64,000 nt of DNA. It comes from Acidimicrobiia bacterium. Lineage in GTDB: Bacteria > Actinomycetota > Acidimicrobiia > Acidimicrobiales > Aldehydirespiratoraceae. Positions within the stretch are counted from its first letter, which is position 1. Each line of letters begins with the position of its first letter. A program made the translations under genes and the position numbers. Where the stretch lies: NCBI GenBank assembly GCA_022821685.1, contig JAJEDD010000014.1, positions 45,604 through 109,603 of the forward strand, in the 5' to 3' direction. A model generated the notes under the pieces. The model did not search any database. It was not told where the DNA came from and was given only the letters and a program-made list of their open reading frames with translations. This document shows positions 17,738-26,539 of the stretch, one piece after another.

Positions 17738-19132
17738 CTACAGCACGGGGAACTTGGCCTTGTCGGGGAGGCCGGAGCGGGCGGTGATGGCCTCGCCCGC
17801 GGCCTGGCAGCGGCTGTAGAAGGTGTCCTCGTCGATGGTGGTCATGCGGCCGGCGTCGACGACCTTGGCGCCGTCCACGAACACGGTGTGCACGCCCCGC
17901 CCGTCGGCCGACCACACCAGCTGGTTCATCACGTTGAGCAGGGGCCGCCATTCGGGCCGGTCGGTGTCGTGCAGCACTGCGTCGGCCTTCTTGCCGGGCT
18001 CCAGCGAACCGATCTCGTCGGACATGAGCATGGTGCGGGCCCCGCCCAGGGTGGCCATCTCGTAGGCCTTCTCGGCCGGGAACATCTGGGGGTCCATGCG
18101 GGCGTCCTTGAACAGCCCGGCCACCAGGTAGGCGGCCCGGTGCATGTCGGCATAGTTGGAGGCGTTGTTGCCGTCGATGCCGATGCTCACGTTGATGCCC
18201 CGCATCACCATCTCGGGCATCTTGCCCACCTGGGTTACGCCGTAGCTGACCTTGAGCGCGGTGGTGGGGCAGTGCTCCACCGAGCAGCCGGCGGCGGCCA
18301 TCACGTCGAGCTCGCTGTCGTCCACCCGCACGCAGTGGGTCATGGCGGTGTCGGCGCCGAGCACGCCCAGCTCGTCCAGATGGATCATGGGGCGCTGGCC
18401 GAACTCGGCGATGAACCCGTCGGGGTCGAGGTTGGCCGGGCTCATGTGGAAGTTGAGGCCGACGCCGTGGTGGTCGGCGGCCTCCCGGGCGGCCCGCCAC
18501 AGCGGATCCGAGCAGGTGGTGTGGCCCACCACCATCGACCACGCCTCCAGGCGCCCGCCGGCGGTGCCTCGGTGCATGTCGATGGTGTCGTTGATGTTGG
18601 CGATGGCGGCGTCGGTGCTTTGGCGGTAGACGTCGGGCTCGGGGGGCAGGTCCCACACCCACCTGCCGATGCGGCCCCGGATCCCGGCTTCGACGAGGCC
18701 GTCCATTACCTCGTCGGTGAAGCGGATCGTGCCCGCCTCCAGGAAGGTGGTGGTGCCTGACTTGAGCATCTCCACCGCGGCGAGCTGGGCCGACAGCCGC
18801 TCCTCGGCGGGCGTGTACACCGAGTAGAGCGGGCACAGCCACATGAACACGTTCTCCTCGAAGGGCGTGTCGTCGGGTACATAGCCGCGGGTGAGGGGCT
18901 CGCCGGTGATGTGGATGTGGGTGTTGACCAGCCCGGGGGTCACCACGAACCGGTCGCCGCCCACGGTCTCGGTGGCCTCGTATCTTGCTTCCAGATCCGA
19001 GGCCTTGCCCACGGCCACGATCTCGTTGCCCCGGATTGCGACCGCGCCGTGGCGGATGATGTCGCGGGTCGGGTTCATGGTGACCACGTACCAGCCCTTG
19101 ATCAGGGTGTCGATGCGCTCGGGCTGCGTCAT
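17738..19132 (-). CDS. Amidohydrolase, deaminase/chlorohydrolase (SsnA/AtzA/MtaD-like) family
   Basis: The 464-residue protein has the metal-dependent hydrolase layout: an N-terminal beta sandwich (GAVAIRGNEIVAVG), the HxH metal motif in TPGLVNTHIHITGEPL, then MTHCVRVDDSE, SIGIDGNNASNY and the closing GSLEPGKKADAVL. Relatives deaminate or dechlorinate nucleobases, adenosine derivatives and triazines. The start is ATG 19132, preceded by CCAGGAGATCC, rather than the upstream in-frame position at 19162. The same RBS and first seven codons are duplicated 74 bp upstream (see the leader ORF). A second member of the family lies at 29020-30417. Confidence 0.85.
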   Translation of the reverse strand: MTQPERIDTLIKGWYVVTMNPTRDIIRHGAVAIRGNEIVAVGKASDLEARYEATETVGGDRFVVTPGLVNTHIHITGEPLTRGYVPDDTPFEENVFMWLCPLYSVYTPAEERLSAQLAAVEMLKSGTTTFLEAGTIRFTDEVMDGLVEAGIRGRIGRWVWDLPPEPDVYRQSTDAAIANINDTIDMHRGTAGGRLEAWSMVVGHTTCSDPLWRAAREAADHHGVGLNFHMSPANLDPDGFIAEFGQRPMIHLDELGVLGADTAMTHCVRVDDSELDVMAAAGCSVEHCPTTALKVSYGVTQVGKMPEMVMRGINVSIGIDGNNASNYADMHRAAYLVAGLFKDARMDPQMFPAEKAYEMATLGGARTMLMSDEIGSLEPGKKADAVLHDTDRPEWRPLLNVMNQLVWSADGRGVHTVFVDGAKVVDAGRMTTIDEDTFYSRCQAAGEAITARSGLPDKAKFPVL

Positions 19133-19206
19133 GTGGATCTCCTGGGGTGATACCGCCCACATAGATCCGCACCTCGCCGGGTGTCGGGGCGCTCGGGCTG
19201 CGTCAT
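19129..19206 (-). CDS. 25-codon leader mini-ORF created by duplication of the amidohydrolase start
   Basis: From an ATG at 19206 the frame reads MTQPERPDTRRGADLCG and ends in TGA at 19131-19129, overlapping the amidohydrolase ATG (ATGA). Its RBS and first seven codons repeat those of the amidohydrolase: about 31 bases around 19115-19145 and 19189-19219, one mismatch in the core. The offset is 74 bases. A ribosome finishing this ORF could restart directly on the enzyme. Whether it is translated is not known. Confidence 0.5.
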   Translation of the reverse strand: MTQPERPDTRRGADLCGRYHPRRST

Positions 19207-19237
19207 GTTGATCTCCTGGGTGGCGATGATCGGGTGG

Positions 19238-20320
19238 TCAGTCTCTGGGCTTGGACGCCACGTAGGCGAATTGGAAGCCGATGGGCTCGATGAGGCGGAT
19301 GGCCTCGAAGCCCGCATCTCGCAGCCAGCCGCTGGCGACTTCGGCGGTGACGCCGAAACCGTTGACGGTGCTGGCCATCATGGTCATGCCCATGAGCACC
19401 GCGTGGGGCGTCATCTTGTGGTTGGGGCCGACGAAGTAGTCAGCCAGCACCACCCGGCCCTCGGGTCGCAGGGCCGCGTGGGCCCGCTCCACCAGATGGC
19501 GGGCGCCGTCGGGTCCCTCGGTGCGGCAGACGTGGCCCAGCACGGCGATGTCGTAGGCACCGTCTTCGATGGCAACGGCGTGGAAGTCGCCGGGGCGGAA
19601 CTCGCAGCGGTCGGCCACGCCGTGGGTGGCCGTCTTGCGGCGGGCCACGTCGATCACGCCGTCGAGGTCGTTGATGGTGGCCCGGCCGTCGCCGCAGGCC
19701 TGCAGCATGGCGATCGACCACGGCGCCCCGCCCGCGCCGAGGTCGAGGATGCGGGGCGCGGCCAGCGCGCTGTAGCGCATCCGGAAGTCGGCCCGGGTGG
19801 CGCAGCGCCACATGGTGGTGAACGTGCCCTCCACCAGCGGCACGTAGAACGCGGCCGGGTCGTCGTCTATCGGGGTGGCGGGCCGGCCCGAGCGGACGGT
19901 GTCGGCCAGCCGGGTCCAGTTCTCATGGGGTCCGGGCGCCACCGGAATCAGCCCGGCCATCGAGGCCGCCCCGTCGACGAGCAGGTAGCGGCGGGCGGCG
20001 TCATTGAGCATGAACCCGTCCACCACCCGGTCGAGCAGGCCGAGCGCCACCACCGAGTCCAAAAGCGCCTCGGTATGCCCTACCGGAAGATCAAGCCGCC
20101 CAGCCAACTCGTCGGCGGTTGCTCCGGCATCAGCTAGCGCCTCGAACACCCCCAGCTCCAGCGCGGCCAGCAGAACGTGGTAGCGGCCCAGCCCCTCGAT
20201 CACCGCCCACACCGGAGCCGCCGCGGGCGGCTTGTAGTCCATGAACGGCCGGCCCACATGGGCCATAGTGTGAGTCTTCTTCAACTCCGGATAAGGAGCA
20301 TCCCGAGAACTCTCAGACAT
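19238..20320 (-). CDS. SAM-dependent methyltransferase with N-terminal winged-helix dimerisation domain
   Basis: The 360-residue protein has the two-part layout of the O-methyltransferase (Methyltransf_2, plus dimerisation) class. An N-terminal helical/winged-helix domain carries LLAALELGVFEALADAGATADELAGRL. A Rossmann domain follows with motif I ILDLGAGGAPWSIAML, an acidic NDLDGV after beta-2 and DIAVLGHVCR. Substrates of the class include small phenolics, polyketides and other acceptors. ATG 20320 faces the DUF4143 ATPase across an AT-rich divergent promoter. It may share an operon with the amidohydrolase behind it. Confidence 0.82.
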   Translation of the reverse strand: MSESSRDAPYPELKKTHTMAHVGRPFMDYKPPAAAPVWAVIEGLGRYHVLLAALELGVFEALADAGATADELAGRLDLPVGHTEALLDSVVALGLLDRVVDGFMLNDAARRYLLVDGAASMAGLIPVAPGPHENWTRLADTVRSGRPATPIDDDPAAFYVPLVEGTFTTMWRCATRADFRMRYSALAAPRILDLGAGGAPWSIAMLQACGDGRATINDLDGVIDVARRKTATHGVADRCEFRPGDFHAVAIEDGAYDIAVLGHVCRTEGPDGARHLVERAHAALRPEGRVVLADYFVGPNHKMTPHAVLMGMTMMASTVNGFGVTAEVASGWLRDAGFEAIRLIEPIGFQFAYVASKPRD

Positions 20321-20339
20321 GGCTCTTTATATTTGTAGT

Positions 20340-20387
20340 TTGCCATATAACATACACAGTGAATATGCTATTTCTCAAATAACATAC
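20340..20387 (+). promoter_or_regulatory. Probable promoter and direct-repeat operator for the DUF4143 ATPase
   Basis: In an AT-rich gap, TTGCCA (20340-20345) and TATGCT (20364-20369) are 18 bases apart and fit a sigma-70-like -35/-10 pair for the gene at 20402. ATAACATAC occurs twice in direct orientation, at 20347-20355 and 20379-20387. The copies are 32 bases (about three helical turns) apart on either side of the -10, a layout seen in operators. No regulator gene is adjacent. Confidence 0.45.
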
Positions 20388-20401
20388 GCACGAGGTAGAG
20401 C

Positions 20402-21901
20402 GTGATGGTTGAATGGCAGCCACAGCCCAGTGATTACCACAGGGTCTACACGGAACAGAACCCGTGGTGGTCGTCCGGGACTGTGCCCCAGACGCTCGCG
20501 CCCAGCACTGAGCGATCCCTGGCCCAACTGCTATGGCAGCGGCTTCTCCACAACGAGCCACGCAGGCATCAGTTGATCCTGGGCCCCCGTCGCGTCGGCA
20601 AGACGACGGTGCTGTACCAGACCGTGCAACACCTGATCGCCCACGACGTCGCCCCTAACCGAATCTGGTGGCTCCGCATGGACCACCCCTTGTTGCTGCC
20701 AGCCAGTCTCGGCGGCCTCGTGCGGACGGTGCTCGACACCTCAGGAGCCACCGAAGAGAGTCCTGTGTTCCTGATGCTCGACGAGGTTGTCTACGCCAAG
20801 GACTGGGACCTGTGGCTCAAGACCTTCTACGATGAGGGCTGGCCCGTGCATATCGCGGCCACTTCCAGCAGCACCGCGGCGCTCCGAAGGCAGCGTCGCG
20901 AGAGCGGGGTGGGACGATGGGAGGAACATCACCTGCTGCCCTGCCGGCTCGATGAGTCCTGCAATCTGCTCGGCTGGCCCCATGCCTTGGAGGCATCCGC
21001 CACGCTTGGCGCCACCCTGGCTACTTTGGCTGCAGGGCGCCAGGCCGACCCCGCACTTGAGGGGCTTCGGATGCACCTCCTGTTGGTGGGCGGCTTCCCC
21101 GAGTTGCTCATGCAGCCTTTCGCGAATGCGGCCGTTCCCCCTTCGACAGAGGACATCGCCAACCAAGTCCTCGAGTCGCAGAGGGTGCTCCGCAGCGATG
21201 CGGTGGAGCGGGCCGTCTACAAGGACATCCCCCAAGCGGCAGGCGTCGACAACCCGATGATGCTGGAGCGGCTGTTGTACGCGCTCGCCGGCCAGGTGAC
21301 CGGCCTCCTCTCGCCGACCAACATCGGCCAGCAGTTGGGCATCAAGCAGCCCACGTTCGACCGGTACCTGTCATTCCTGGAGCAGGCCTATCTCGTGTTC
21401 ACCCTGACGAACTACTCGGGCTCCGAGTCAGCCGTCCAACGGCGCGGCCGCAAGCTGTACTTTGTGGACAGCGCGGTCCGCAACGCGGCGCTGCACCGCG
21501 GCCTCGCCCCGCTGGGCGATCCCGTCGAACAAGGCACGCTACTGGAGAACCTCGTAGTGGCGTCCGTCAACACCCTCGCCACACACGCCGGCGTGTGCCT
21601 TCACCATTGGCGAGACGGCACCAGCGAGGTAGATCTGATCTACGACGACCCCCGTCAGCCGCTCGCCTTCGAGATTGCATCATCGCCGAACCACAGTCTT
21701 GGCGGCCTCGAGACCCTTATCGAACGCAACTACCGCTTCCATAGCCATAGCTATCTCGTGGCTCCCCAGGCCTCGGTCATCCACCCCGCAGAGGACCGCA
21801 GAGGCATCGGCACGCTGCCCCTCGACATCTTCCTGCTCGCCGTCGGCGCCCAGGCCCACCAGGCCATGCTCGACCGCCTTGGCATCTCCCGGCGGGGGTA
21901 G
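20402..21901 (+). CDS. AAA ATPase with C-terminal DUF4143 domain
   Basis: The protein of about 499 residues has an N-terminal AAA_14 ATPase domain: Walker A LGPRRVGKTTVLYQ and Walker B VFLMLDEVVYAKDWD. A helical linker and a DUF4143 domain follow (QLGIKQPTFDRYLSFLEQAYLVF, then KLYFVDSAVRNAAL). DUF4143 has a restriction-endonuclease-like fold, and TSEVDLIYDD looks like the usual conserved acidic stretch. These ATPases are very widespread and usually orphan; a role in DNA transactions is suspected only. Start is GTG 20402 or ATG 20405. It lies between the Hma-like locus and a toxin-antitoxin pair. Confidence 0.85.
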   Translation: MMVEWQPQPSDYHRVYTEQNPWWSSGTVPQTLAPSTERSLAQLLWQRLLHNEPRRHQLILGPRRVGKTTVLYQTVQHLIAHDVAPNRIWWLRMDHPLLLPASLGGLVRTVLDTSGATEESPVFLMLDEVVYAKDWDLWLKTFYDEGWPVHIAATSSSTAALRRQRRESGVGRWEEHHLLPCRLDESCNLLGWPHALEASATLGATLATLAAGRQADPALEGLRMHLLLVGGFPELLMQPFANAAVPPSTEDIANQVLESQRVLRSDAVERAVYKDIPQAAGVDNPMMLERLLYALAGQVTGLLSPTNIGQQLGIKQPTFDRYLSFLEQAYLVFTLTNYSGSESAVQRRGRKLYFVDSAVRNAALHRGLAPLGDPVEQGTLLENLVVASVNTLATHAGVCLHHWRDGTSEVDLIYDDPRQPLAFEIASSPNHSLGGLETLIERNYRFHSHSYLVAPQASVIHPAEDRRGIGTLPLDIFLLAVGAQAHQAMLDRLGISRRG

Positions 21902-21982
21902 CTGCAACCTCGGTGACCAAAAACGGAGTTGGAGCTACGCCACACACGGTTATCTCGTGGCGGGCTCAAACAGACGGCGCGG

Positions 21983-22357
21983 CTACCAGGTATGCAGGAT
22001 CTTGACGCGGTCGCTTACGACCTCGTCGGAGGCGGTGAACAGGGGCAATTCGAGTTGCTCGGCGAGGATCAGAGCCGACCACGAGTCGAGCGTGTCGACC
22101 TCATCGCGGCCAGCCCGGGCGAGGGTCTCTGCCACGAACATTCTGACCGGGAACCACTCGTCCACAACCAGCAGCACCAGTCCCGTCTCCACTTGAATGG
22201 TCTCGGGCCTGCCCTCGTAGCGAGACGCCAAGAACCGCCCGACTGTGATCGACGACCAGTCAAGGGCCAAGAACTCGGTGTTGGGCAAGGCATGGCCCTC
22301 GATGGCTCCCGCCGCGGCCAGCACTCCGCCCGCGTCGCAGACGACGCTACGCGTCAT
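21983..22357 (-). CDS. PIN-domain protein, probable VapC-like toxin
   Basis: The 124-residue protein has PIN-type acidic residues D8 (SVVCDAGG), D91 (DSWSALILAEQL) and D111 (PLFTASDEV). The canonical second-position glutamate is not obvious; E28 and D33 (PNTEFLALDWSS) are candidates. VapC toxins are RNases cutting tRNA or rRNA. It overlaps the antitoxin gene by 11 bases, the normal type II arrangement, and is convergent with the DUF4143 ATPase gene. The degenerate metal site leaves some doubt about activity. Confidence 0.72.
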   Translation of the reverse strand: MTRSVVCDAGGVLAAAGAIEGHALPNTEFLALDWSSITVGRFLASRYEGRPETIQVETGLVLLVVDEWFPVRMFVAETLARAGRDEVDTLDSWSALILAEQLELPLFTASDEVVSDRVKILHTW

Positions 22358-22565
22358 CGGCGCCGCGGAGCCGCTGCCGGATAGCCAGGAACTCGGCTCT
22401 GCTCATGGGTTTACGGCCACTGGATAACTCCGCAGGCGAGAGACGCGACGCTATGCGTGTCAGTTCGTTGCGCAAGTACTGCTGAACAGACAGCCCTGCC
22501 GCAGCCGCCTGCTCCTTGAGCCGCCGGGCCACATCGTCGTCTAGATCCTTGATGTTCATGTCCAC
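22347..22565 (-). CDS. Ribbon-helix-helix antitoxin (FitA/VapB-like)
   Basis: The 72-residue protein begins MDMNIKDLDDDVARRLKEQAAAAGLS. That is the beta strand and first helix of a FitA-type ribbon-helix-helix fold, and the second helix is VQQYLRNELTRIA. The C-terminal tail (RKPMSRAEFLAIRQRLRG) would wrap the toxin. It is upstream of the PIN gene and overlaps it. RHH antitoxins usually repress their own operon through palindromes like those just upstream. Confidence 0.8.
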   Translation of the reverse strand: MDMNIKDLDDDVARRLKEQAAAAGLSVQQYLRNELTRIASRLSPAELSSGRKPMSRAEFLAIRQRLRGADDA

Positions 22566-22591
22566 CCCACAGTTATATCAAATTGGTAGAA

Positions 22592-22642
22592 CCCCGCCCG
22601 CGGCGGGGGCTCCGCAATATACGATTTCGTCATGCTTGACGA
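22592..22642. promoter_or_regulatory. Hairpin and palindrome in the toxin-antitoxin / hydrolase divergent promoter
   Basis: Two inverted repeats lie between the antitoxin and the hydrolase: CCCCGCC-CGC-GGCGGGG (22592-22608) and TCGTCA-TGCT-TGACGA (22627-22642), both perfect. On the minus strand TATAAC just upstream of the antitoxin could be its -10. The second palindrome is a plausible RHH operator, but this is not demonstrated. Confidence 0.35.
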
Positions 22643-22660
22643 TGTCGGGAGCATACGGCC

Positions 22661-23896
22661 GTGAGTGGGGTGCGCGTGAGTCCTGAGCGGTTGTGGTCTC
22701 GGCTTATGGAAATGGCTGAGGTAGGGGCTACCCCGGCGGGGGGCTCCAACCGGCAGGCGCTGTCCGACGACGACCGGGCGGGCCGGGACCTGTTCGTGGG
22801 CTGGGCCGAGCGGGCCGGATGTTCCATCGAGTTGGACCCGGTGGGCAACCTCTTCGCCCGCCGAGCCGGGATCGACGCCGACGCGGCACCGGTGGTGCTG
22901 GGCAGCCATCTCGACACCCAGCCCACCGGCGGGCGCTTCGACGGCGTGTACGGCGTGCTGGGAGGGCTCGAGGTGGTCGAGGCCCTCAACGATCACGGGA
23001 TCGAGACGCAGGCCCCCGTCGAGGTGGCGGTTTGGACCAACGAGGAGGGGTCGCGGTTCGCGGTTTCGATGATGGGCTCGGCTGTTTGGGCCGGGGTGCT
23101 GGCGCTGGACGAGGTCCGGGCCATCACCGACCGCTCCGGGGTCAGCGTCGGCGCCGAGCTCGACCGCCTGGGCTGGGCCGGATCGGCCGCCTTCGCCAAG
23201 CCGCTACGGGCCTACCTGGAGCTGCACATCGAGCAGGGCCCGATCCTGGAGGCCAGCGGCTCGTCGATCGGGGTGGTCACCGGTGTGCAGGGCATCCGCT
23301 GGTTCCGGGTCACCCTCGAGGGCTTCCCCGCCCACGCCGGCACCACGCCCATGGACCGGCGCCGCGATCCCTCCCGATCGCTGGCGGATGCTCTCAGCGG
23401 GCTGCACGAGATGGCCTCGGCCCACGCGCCGCAGGTGCGCCTGACCCCGGCCATGCTCGCGTCGGAGCCGGTGTCGTCCAACACGGTTCCGGGCTGCATC
23501 ACCTTCACCGTCGACCTGCGCCACCCCGACGCGGCGGTGCTGGAGGGCCTCGACGCCGAGTTGCGTGCCCGCGTGGCCGACGCGGCGGCCGCCCACGGCT
23601 GCGGACACCGAGTCGAGGTGATCAATGACTGCGCTCCGGTGGTGTTCGACGACGAGTGCGTGCAGGCGGTCGAGTCGGCCGCGCAGCGTTGCGGGTTCGC
23701 CTACGAGCGGATCGGCTCCGGCGCGGGCCACGATGCCTGCCATGTAGCCCTCACCGCACCCGCCGGCATGATCTTCGTGCCCTGCCAAGACGGCCTCTCA
23801 CACAACGAGGCCGAGTCGATCGAGCCTGAGGCGGCCGCCCGAGGCGCCGAAGTGCTGTTCCACGCCGCGCTGCAACTGGCCGGTACCGCGCCCTGA
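22661..23896 (+). CDS. Zn-dependent M20-family allantoate/N-carbamoyl-L-amino-acid amidohydrolase
   Basis: The 411-residue protein matches the AllC/AmaB/HyuC class: GSHLDTQPTGGRFDGVYGV supplies the first metal ligands, WTNEEGSRF the bridging glutamate, and LHIEQGPILE a further ligand. PAHAGTTPMDRRRDP is the dimerisation/substrate segment, and the late histidine is in CQDGLSHNEAE. These enzymes cut ureido or carbamoyl groups in purine, allantoin and hydantoin breakdown. The GTG at 22661 is used. A nitrogen-salvage role fits the nearby amidases and deaminases. Confidence 0.9.
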   Translation: MSGVRVSPERLWSRLMEMAEVGATPAGGSNRQALSDDDRAGRDLFVGWAERAGCSIELDPVGNLFARRAGIDADAAPVVLGSHLDTQPTGGRFDGVYGVLGGLEVVEALNDHGIETQAPVEVAVWTNEEGSRFAVSMMGSAVWAGVLALDEVRAITDRSGVSVGAELDRLGWAGSAAFAKPLRAYLELHIEQGPILEASGSSIGVVTGVQGIRWFRVTLEGFPAHAGTTPMDRRRDPSRSLADALSGLHEMASAHAPQVRLTPAMLASEPVSSNTVPGCITFTVDLRHPDAAVLEGLDAELRARVADAAAAHGCGHRVEVINDCAPVVFDDECVQAVESAAQRCGFAYERIGSGAGHDACHVALTAPAGMIFVPCQDGLSHNEAESIEPEAAARGAEVLFHAALQLAGTAP

Positions 23897-23907
23897 GCAA
23901 CCCGTCG

Positions 23908-23955
23908 GGGCTCTAACGGGTCAGGGCTCTAGCAGCTCAGGGCTCTGGCAAATCA
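23908..23955. repeat. Three tandem 16-bp repeats between convergent genes
   Basis: The unit GGGCTCT-N6-TCA is repeated head to tail at 23908-23923, 23924-23939 and 23940-23955. A further degenerate copy (GGCTCTGGCAAGTCA) appears near 23986-24000, where it runs into the stop of the minus-strand gene. The tract sits in a 102-bp gap between convergent genes. No function is evident. Confidence 0.6.
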
Positions 23956-23998
23956 GGGGATCAGCCCCGAGGCGATGGTGCCAGCAGGCTCTGGCAAG

Positions 23999-25045
23999 TC
24001 AGGGCTTCAGCAGGATCTTGCCGAAGAAGTCGCTGTCCAGCATCTTCTGCTGAGCCGCAGCCGCCTCTGCTAGCGGGAACTCCGAGTCGATCACCGCTGA
24101 GAACTCTCCGGAGCCGACGCCGGCGCAGAAGGTGTCCCACAGCGGGCCCATCTCGTCGGGCCGGTAGGGGTCGGACCCCATGATCCGCAGACCGTTGTGG
24201 AACAGATGGCCCAGCGACCCGATGGCAGCGGTGTCGCCCGAGGCGTTGCCGCAGTTGACCAGCCGGCCACCGATGGCCAGCGAGAACAGCGACTGGGTGA
24301 ACAGCGCAGTCCCCACATGGTCAAACACCATGTCCACTCCCCGACCGCCGGTTGCCTCCATGGCCCAGGCGGTCACGTCGCCGGTGCGGTTGTTGAGCAC
24401 CTGGTCGGCGCCGATGGCGGACGCCTGCTCGCATTTGGCGTCGGTGCCGGCGGTGGCCAACACGGTGGCGCCGACATGCTTGGCCAGCTGGATGCCGGCC
24501 ACCGACACCCCCGAGCCGGCCGCGTGGATCATCACCGTCTCGCCCGCCGACAGCCCGCCGGTGGCGAACAGGGCATGGCCGGCGGTCAGCCACACCGTCG
24601 GGAACGTGGCCGCCTGCTCCAGCGACACATGGTCGGGCACCCGGTAGCAGTGCGAGGCCGGCGCCAGGCATCTGGTGGCGTAGCCGCCGTCGAGGGTGGC
24701 GCCCAGGATGCCGAGCTCGCCGTAGAGATCGCCCATGCCGGCCAGCTTGGAGTTGTCGGCCACGCCGGCCATGGACGGATCGACCACCACCCGGTCGCCG
24801 GGCCGCCACTCGCTGACGGCGGCGCCCACCTCCGACACCACCCCGGCGATGTCCATGCCCGCGATGTGGGGGTAGGCGAATCCGGGCATGTGGTACCAGC
24901 CGTTGCGCTGCAACACGTCGAGGCGGTTGAGGGCGGTCGCCGCCACCGCCACCACCACGTCGCCGTCGCCGGGCACCGGGTCGTCGACGTCGGTGTATTC
25001 CAGCACCTCGGGTCCGCCCGAGGCGCGGTACAGCATCGCCTTCAT
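23999..25045 (-). CDS. Zinc-type/quinone-oxidoreductase-like MDR family alcohol dehydrogenase
   Basis: This 348-residue medium-chain dehydrogenase has a GroES-like N-domain (AATALNRLDVLQRNGWY, HIAGMDIAGVVSEVG). Its NAD(P)-binding Rossmann domain has VMIHAAGSGVSVAGIQLAK. Catalytic-zinc cysteine/histidine ligands are not obvious, placing it nearer the quinone oxidoreductases (QOR) than the zinc dehydrogenases. The family reduces activated C=C or quinone bonds or oxidises alcohols; the substrate is unknown here. A VOC gene (25128-25493) precedes it on the same strand. Confidence 0.85.
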   Translation of the reverse strand: MKAMLYRASGGPEVLEYTDVDDPVPGDGDVVVAVAATALNRLDVLQRNGWYHMPGFAYPHIAGMDIAGVVSEVGAAVSEWRPGDRVVVDPSMAGVADNSKLAGMGDLYGELGILGATLDGGYATRCLAPASHCYRVPDHVSLEQAATFPTVWLTAGHALFATGGLSAGETVMIHAAGSGVSVAGIQLAKHVGATVLATAGTDAKCEQASAIGADQVLNNRTGDVTAWAMEATGGRGVDMVFDHVGTALFTQSLFSLAIGGRLVNCGNASGDTAAIGSLGHLFHNGLRIMGSDPYRPDEMGPLWDTFCAGVGSGEFSAVIDSEFPLAEAAAAQQKMLDSDFFGKILLKP

Positions 25046-25127
25046 CGGTCCTCTCCTCTCAGTGGGTGCGAGGCCCGAGCATCATCGTGCCCGGCATGGG
25101 ATTGCTTGGGTGGCCGGGGCCGATGGA

Positions 25128-25493
25128 TCAGCCGTGGCCCTCGTCGGGGGTGGCGCCCCACTCGATGAGCTGCAGCAGGTTGCCGTCGGGGTCGGCGACG
25201 GTGCCGATCAGCCCGAAGGGCATCTGCTCCACCTCGCGCACCCAGGTGACGCCCTGACCGTTGAGATGGGCCTCAAGGTCGCGGCAGCCGCTCACGTCGA
25301 GGTTGAGGATGATCCGGTGCCCGTCGGTGTTGGCCCCCGACACCTCGCTGTGCTCCTCAATGAAGAGCTGGACGCCGCCGAAGGCGAAGGCGCCCATCTC
25401 GTTCTCGTCGGGGCTGAAACAGGCCCGGTACCAGTCCTTCATGGCGTCGAGCTGCGACGTTCCCACGAGAATGCTGCCCAAATTCGGTGCCAT
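25128..25493 (-). CDS. VOC family protein
   Basis: This 121-residue single-module VOC protein has SILVGTSQLDAMKDWYRACF at the N-terminus and TVADPDGNLLQLIEW at the C-terminus, including the glutamate ligand position. The start is ATG 25493 behind AGAGGAAA, not the longer open frame to 25637. It is the second of four VOC proteins in the window. They share the fold but little sequence. Substrate unknown. Confidence 0.82.
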   Translation of the reverse strand: MAPNLGSILVGTSQLDAMKDWYRACFSPDENEMGAFAFGGVQLFIEEHSEVSGANTDGHRIILNLDVSGCRDLEAHLNGQGVTWVREVEQMPFGLIGTVADPDGNLLQLIEWGATPDEGHG

Positions 25494-25612
25494 TGTGTTT
25501 CCTCTGCTGTTGGCGAGTTGGTCGCCGGAAGGTACGCGGTGGTGACGGCTTCGGCAAGTCCACCGGAACCGGTCCGCCCGGTCCGATAGTGTCGCCCGCA
25601 CAGGGAGTCGCC

Positions 25613-26083
25613 ATGACCGAGACCGCTTCGCCAGCACCGCCGCCGTCGCTGCTGACCCACATCGCGCTGCCGGTGCGCAGCCTCGACGACACGCTCGCCT
25701 TCTACGAGAAGTTCACTACCCTGGTGAAGATCTCCGAGCGTCGCGACGACGAGACCAAGATGCGGACCGCGTGGCTGGCCAACGAGCGCGACATCACCGC
25801 GCCGGGCGCGGCCCGCTTCGTGATCGTGCTGATGGAGGGCCCGCTTCCCAAGCAGATCACCGGCGACATCGTCGAGGAATACGGGTTCCTCACTTCCATC
25901 GCCCACCTCGGCATCTCCCTCGACACCCGCGACGAGGTGGACGAGGTGGCCCGCCTGGCCTCAGAGGACGGCTGCCTGGTGCTGGGGCCGATGTACCGCA
26001 ACCCCGATGTGGGCTATATCTGCCTGATCAAGGATCCCGACGGCAACAACGTCGAGTTCTCGGTGGAGCAGGTCCTGGGCTGA
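25613..26083 (+). CDS. VOC family protein
   Basis: This 156-residue VOC protein has LTHIALPVRSLDDTLAFYEKF at the start and LIKDPDGNNVEFSVEQ at the end, with AHLGISLDTRDEVDEVARLA in the second half. The histidine in the first strand and the final glutamate fit metal ligands. ATG 25613 follows CAGGGAG. It is divergent from the VOC gene at 25493 and convergent with that at 26506, so it is probably its own transcription unit. Confidence 0.82.
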   Translation: MTETASPAPPPSLLTHIALPVRSLDDTLAFYEKFTTLVKISERRDDETKMRTAWLANERDITAPGAARFVIVLMEGPLPKQITGDIVEEYGFLTSIAHLGISLDTRDEVDEVARLASEDGCLVLGPMYRNPDVGYICLIKDPDGNNVEFSVEQVLG

Positions 26084-26113
26084 CCCAGCGCTGGCTCGCC
26101 TGCCCGCCCGGCT

Positions 26114-26506
26114 CTAGGCGTTCTTCTCGGAAGCCGATCCGGGAACGTAGGTGCCCTTGTTGCGCCACAGCACCACCTCGTTGCCCCACGGATCGCGGAA
26201 GGCGGCGTGGCGGGCGTCGAACTCCTCCCAATACACCTCGTCCCACATCTTGGTGGCACCCATCTCCATGGCCAGCGCGAGCCGGTCGGGCGGATCATCC
26301 ACCATCACGTAGATGCGGGGCACCGGCCCGGTCACCGGCACAGTCTCCAGGTGGATGCCGAGGTTGGGCTTCACGCCGGGCAGCACCTCATGGAACTCAC
26401 CGGCCGGGCGCCGCTTGTACTTCCAGTCGAACAGGGTCTCGTAGAACTGCGAGGTGGCCTCGGGGTCGGGGGTGGGCAGGTCCACGAAGATGAGGGGATT
26501 AACCAT
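26114..26506 (-). CDS. VOC family protein
   Basis: This 130-residue VOC module has IFVDLPTPDPEATSQFYETLFDWKY at the N-terminus and AAFRDPWGNEVVLWRN at the C-terminus. The middle matches an EthD/glyoxalase-like small-molecule-binding layout. It follows the FGGY kinase gene on the same strand by 33 bp, so it is likely in one operon with the kinase. Substrate unknown. Confidence 0.82.
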   Translation of the reverse strand: MVNPLIFVDLPTPDPEATSQFYETLFDWKYKRRPAGEFHEVLPGVKPNLGIHLETVPVTGPVPRIYVMVDDPPDRLALAMEMGATKMWDEVYWEEFDARHAAFRDPWGNEVVLWRNKGTYVPGSASEKNA

Positions 26507-26539
26507 GCCGGTCGCTCCTTGGTGGTGGTTTGTTGGACA

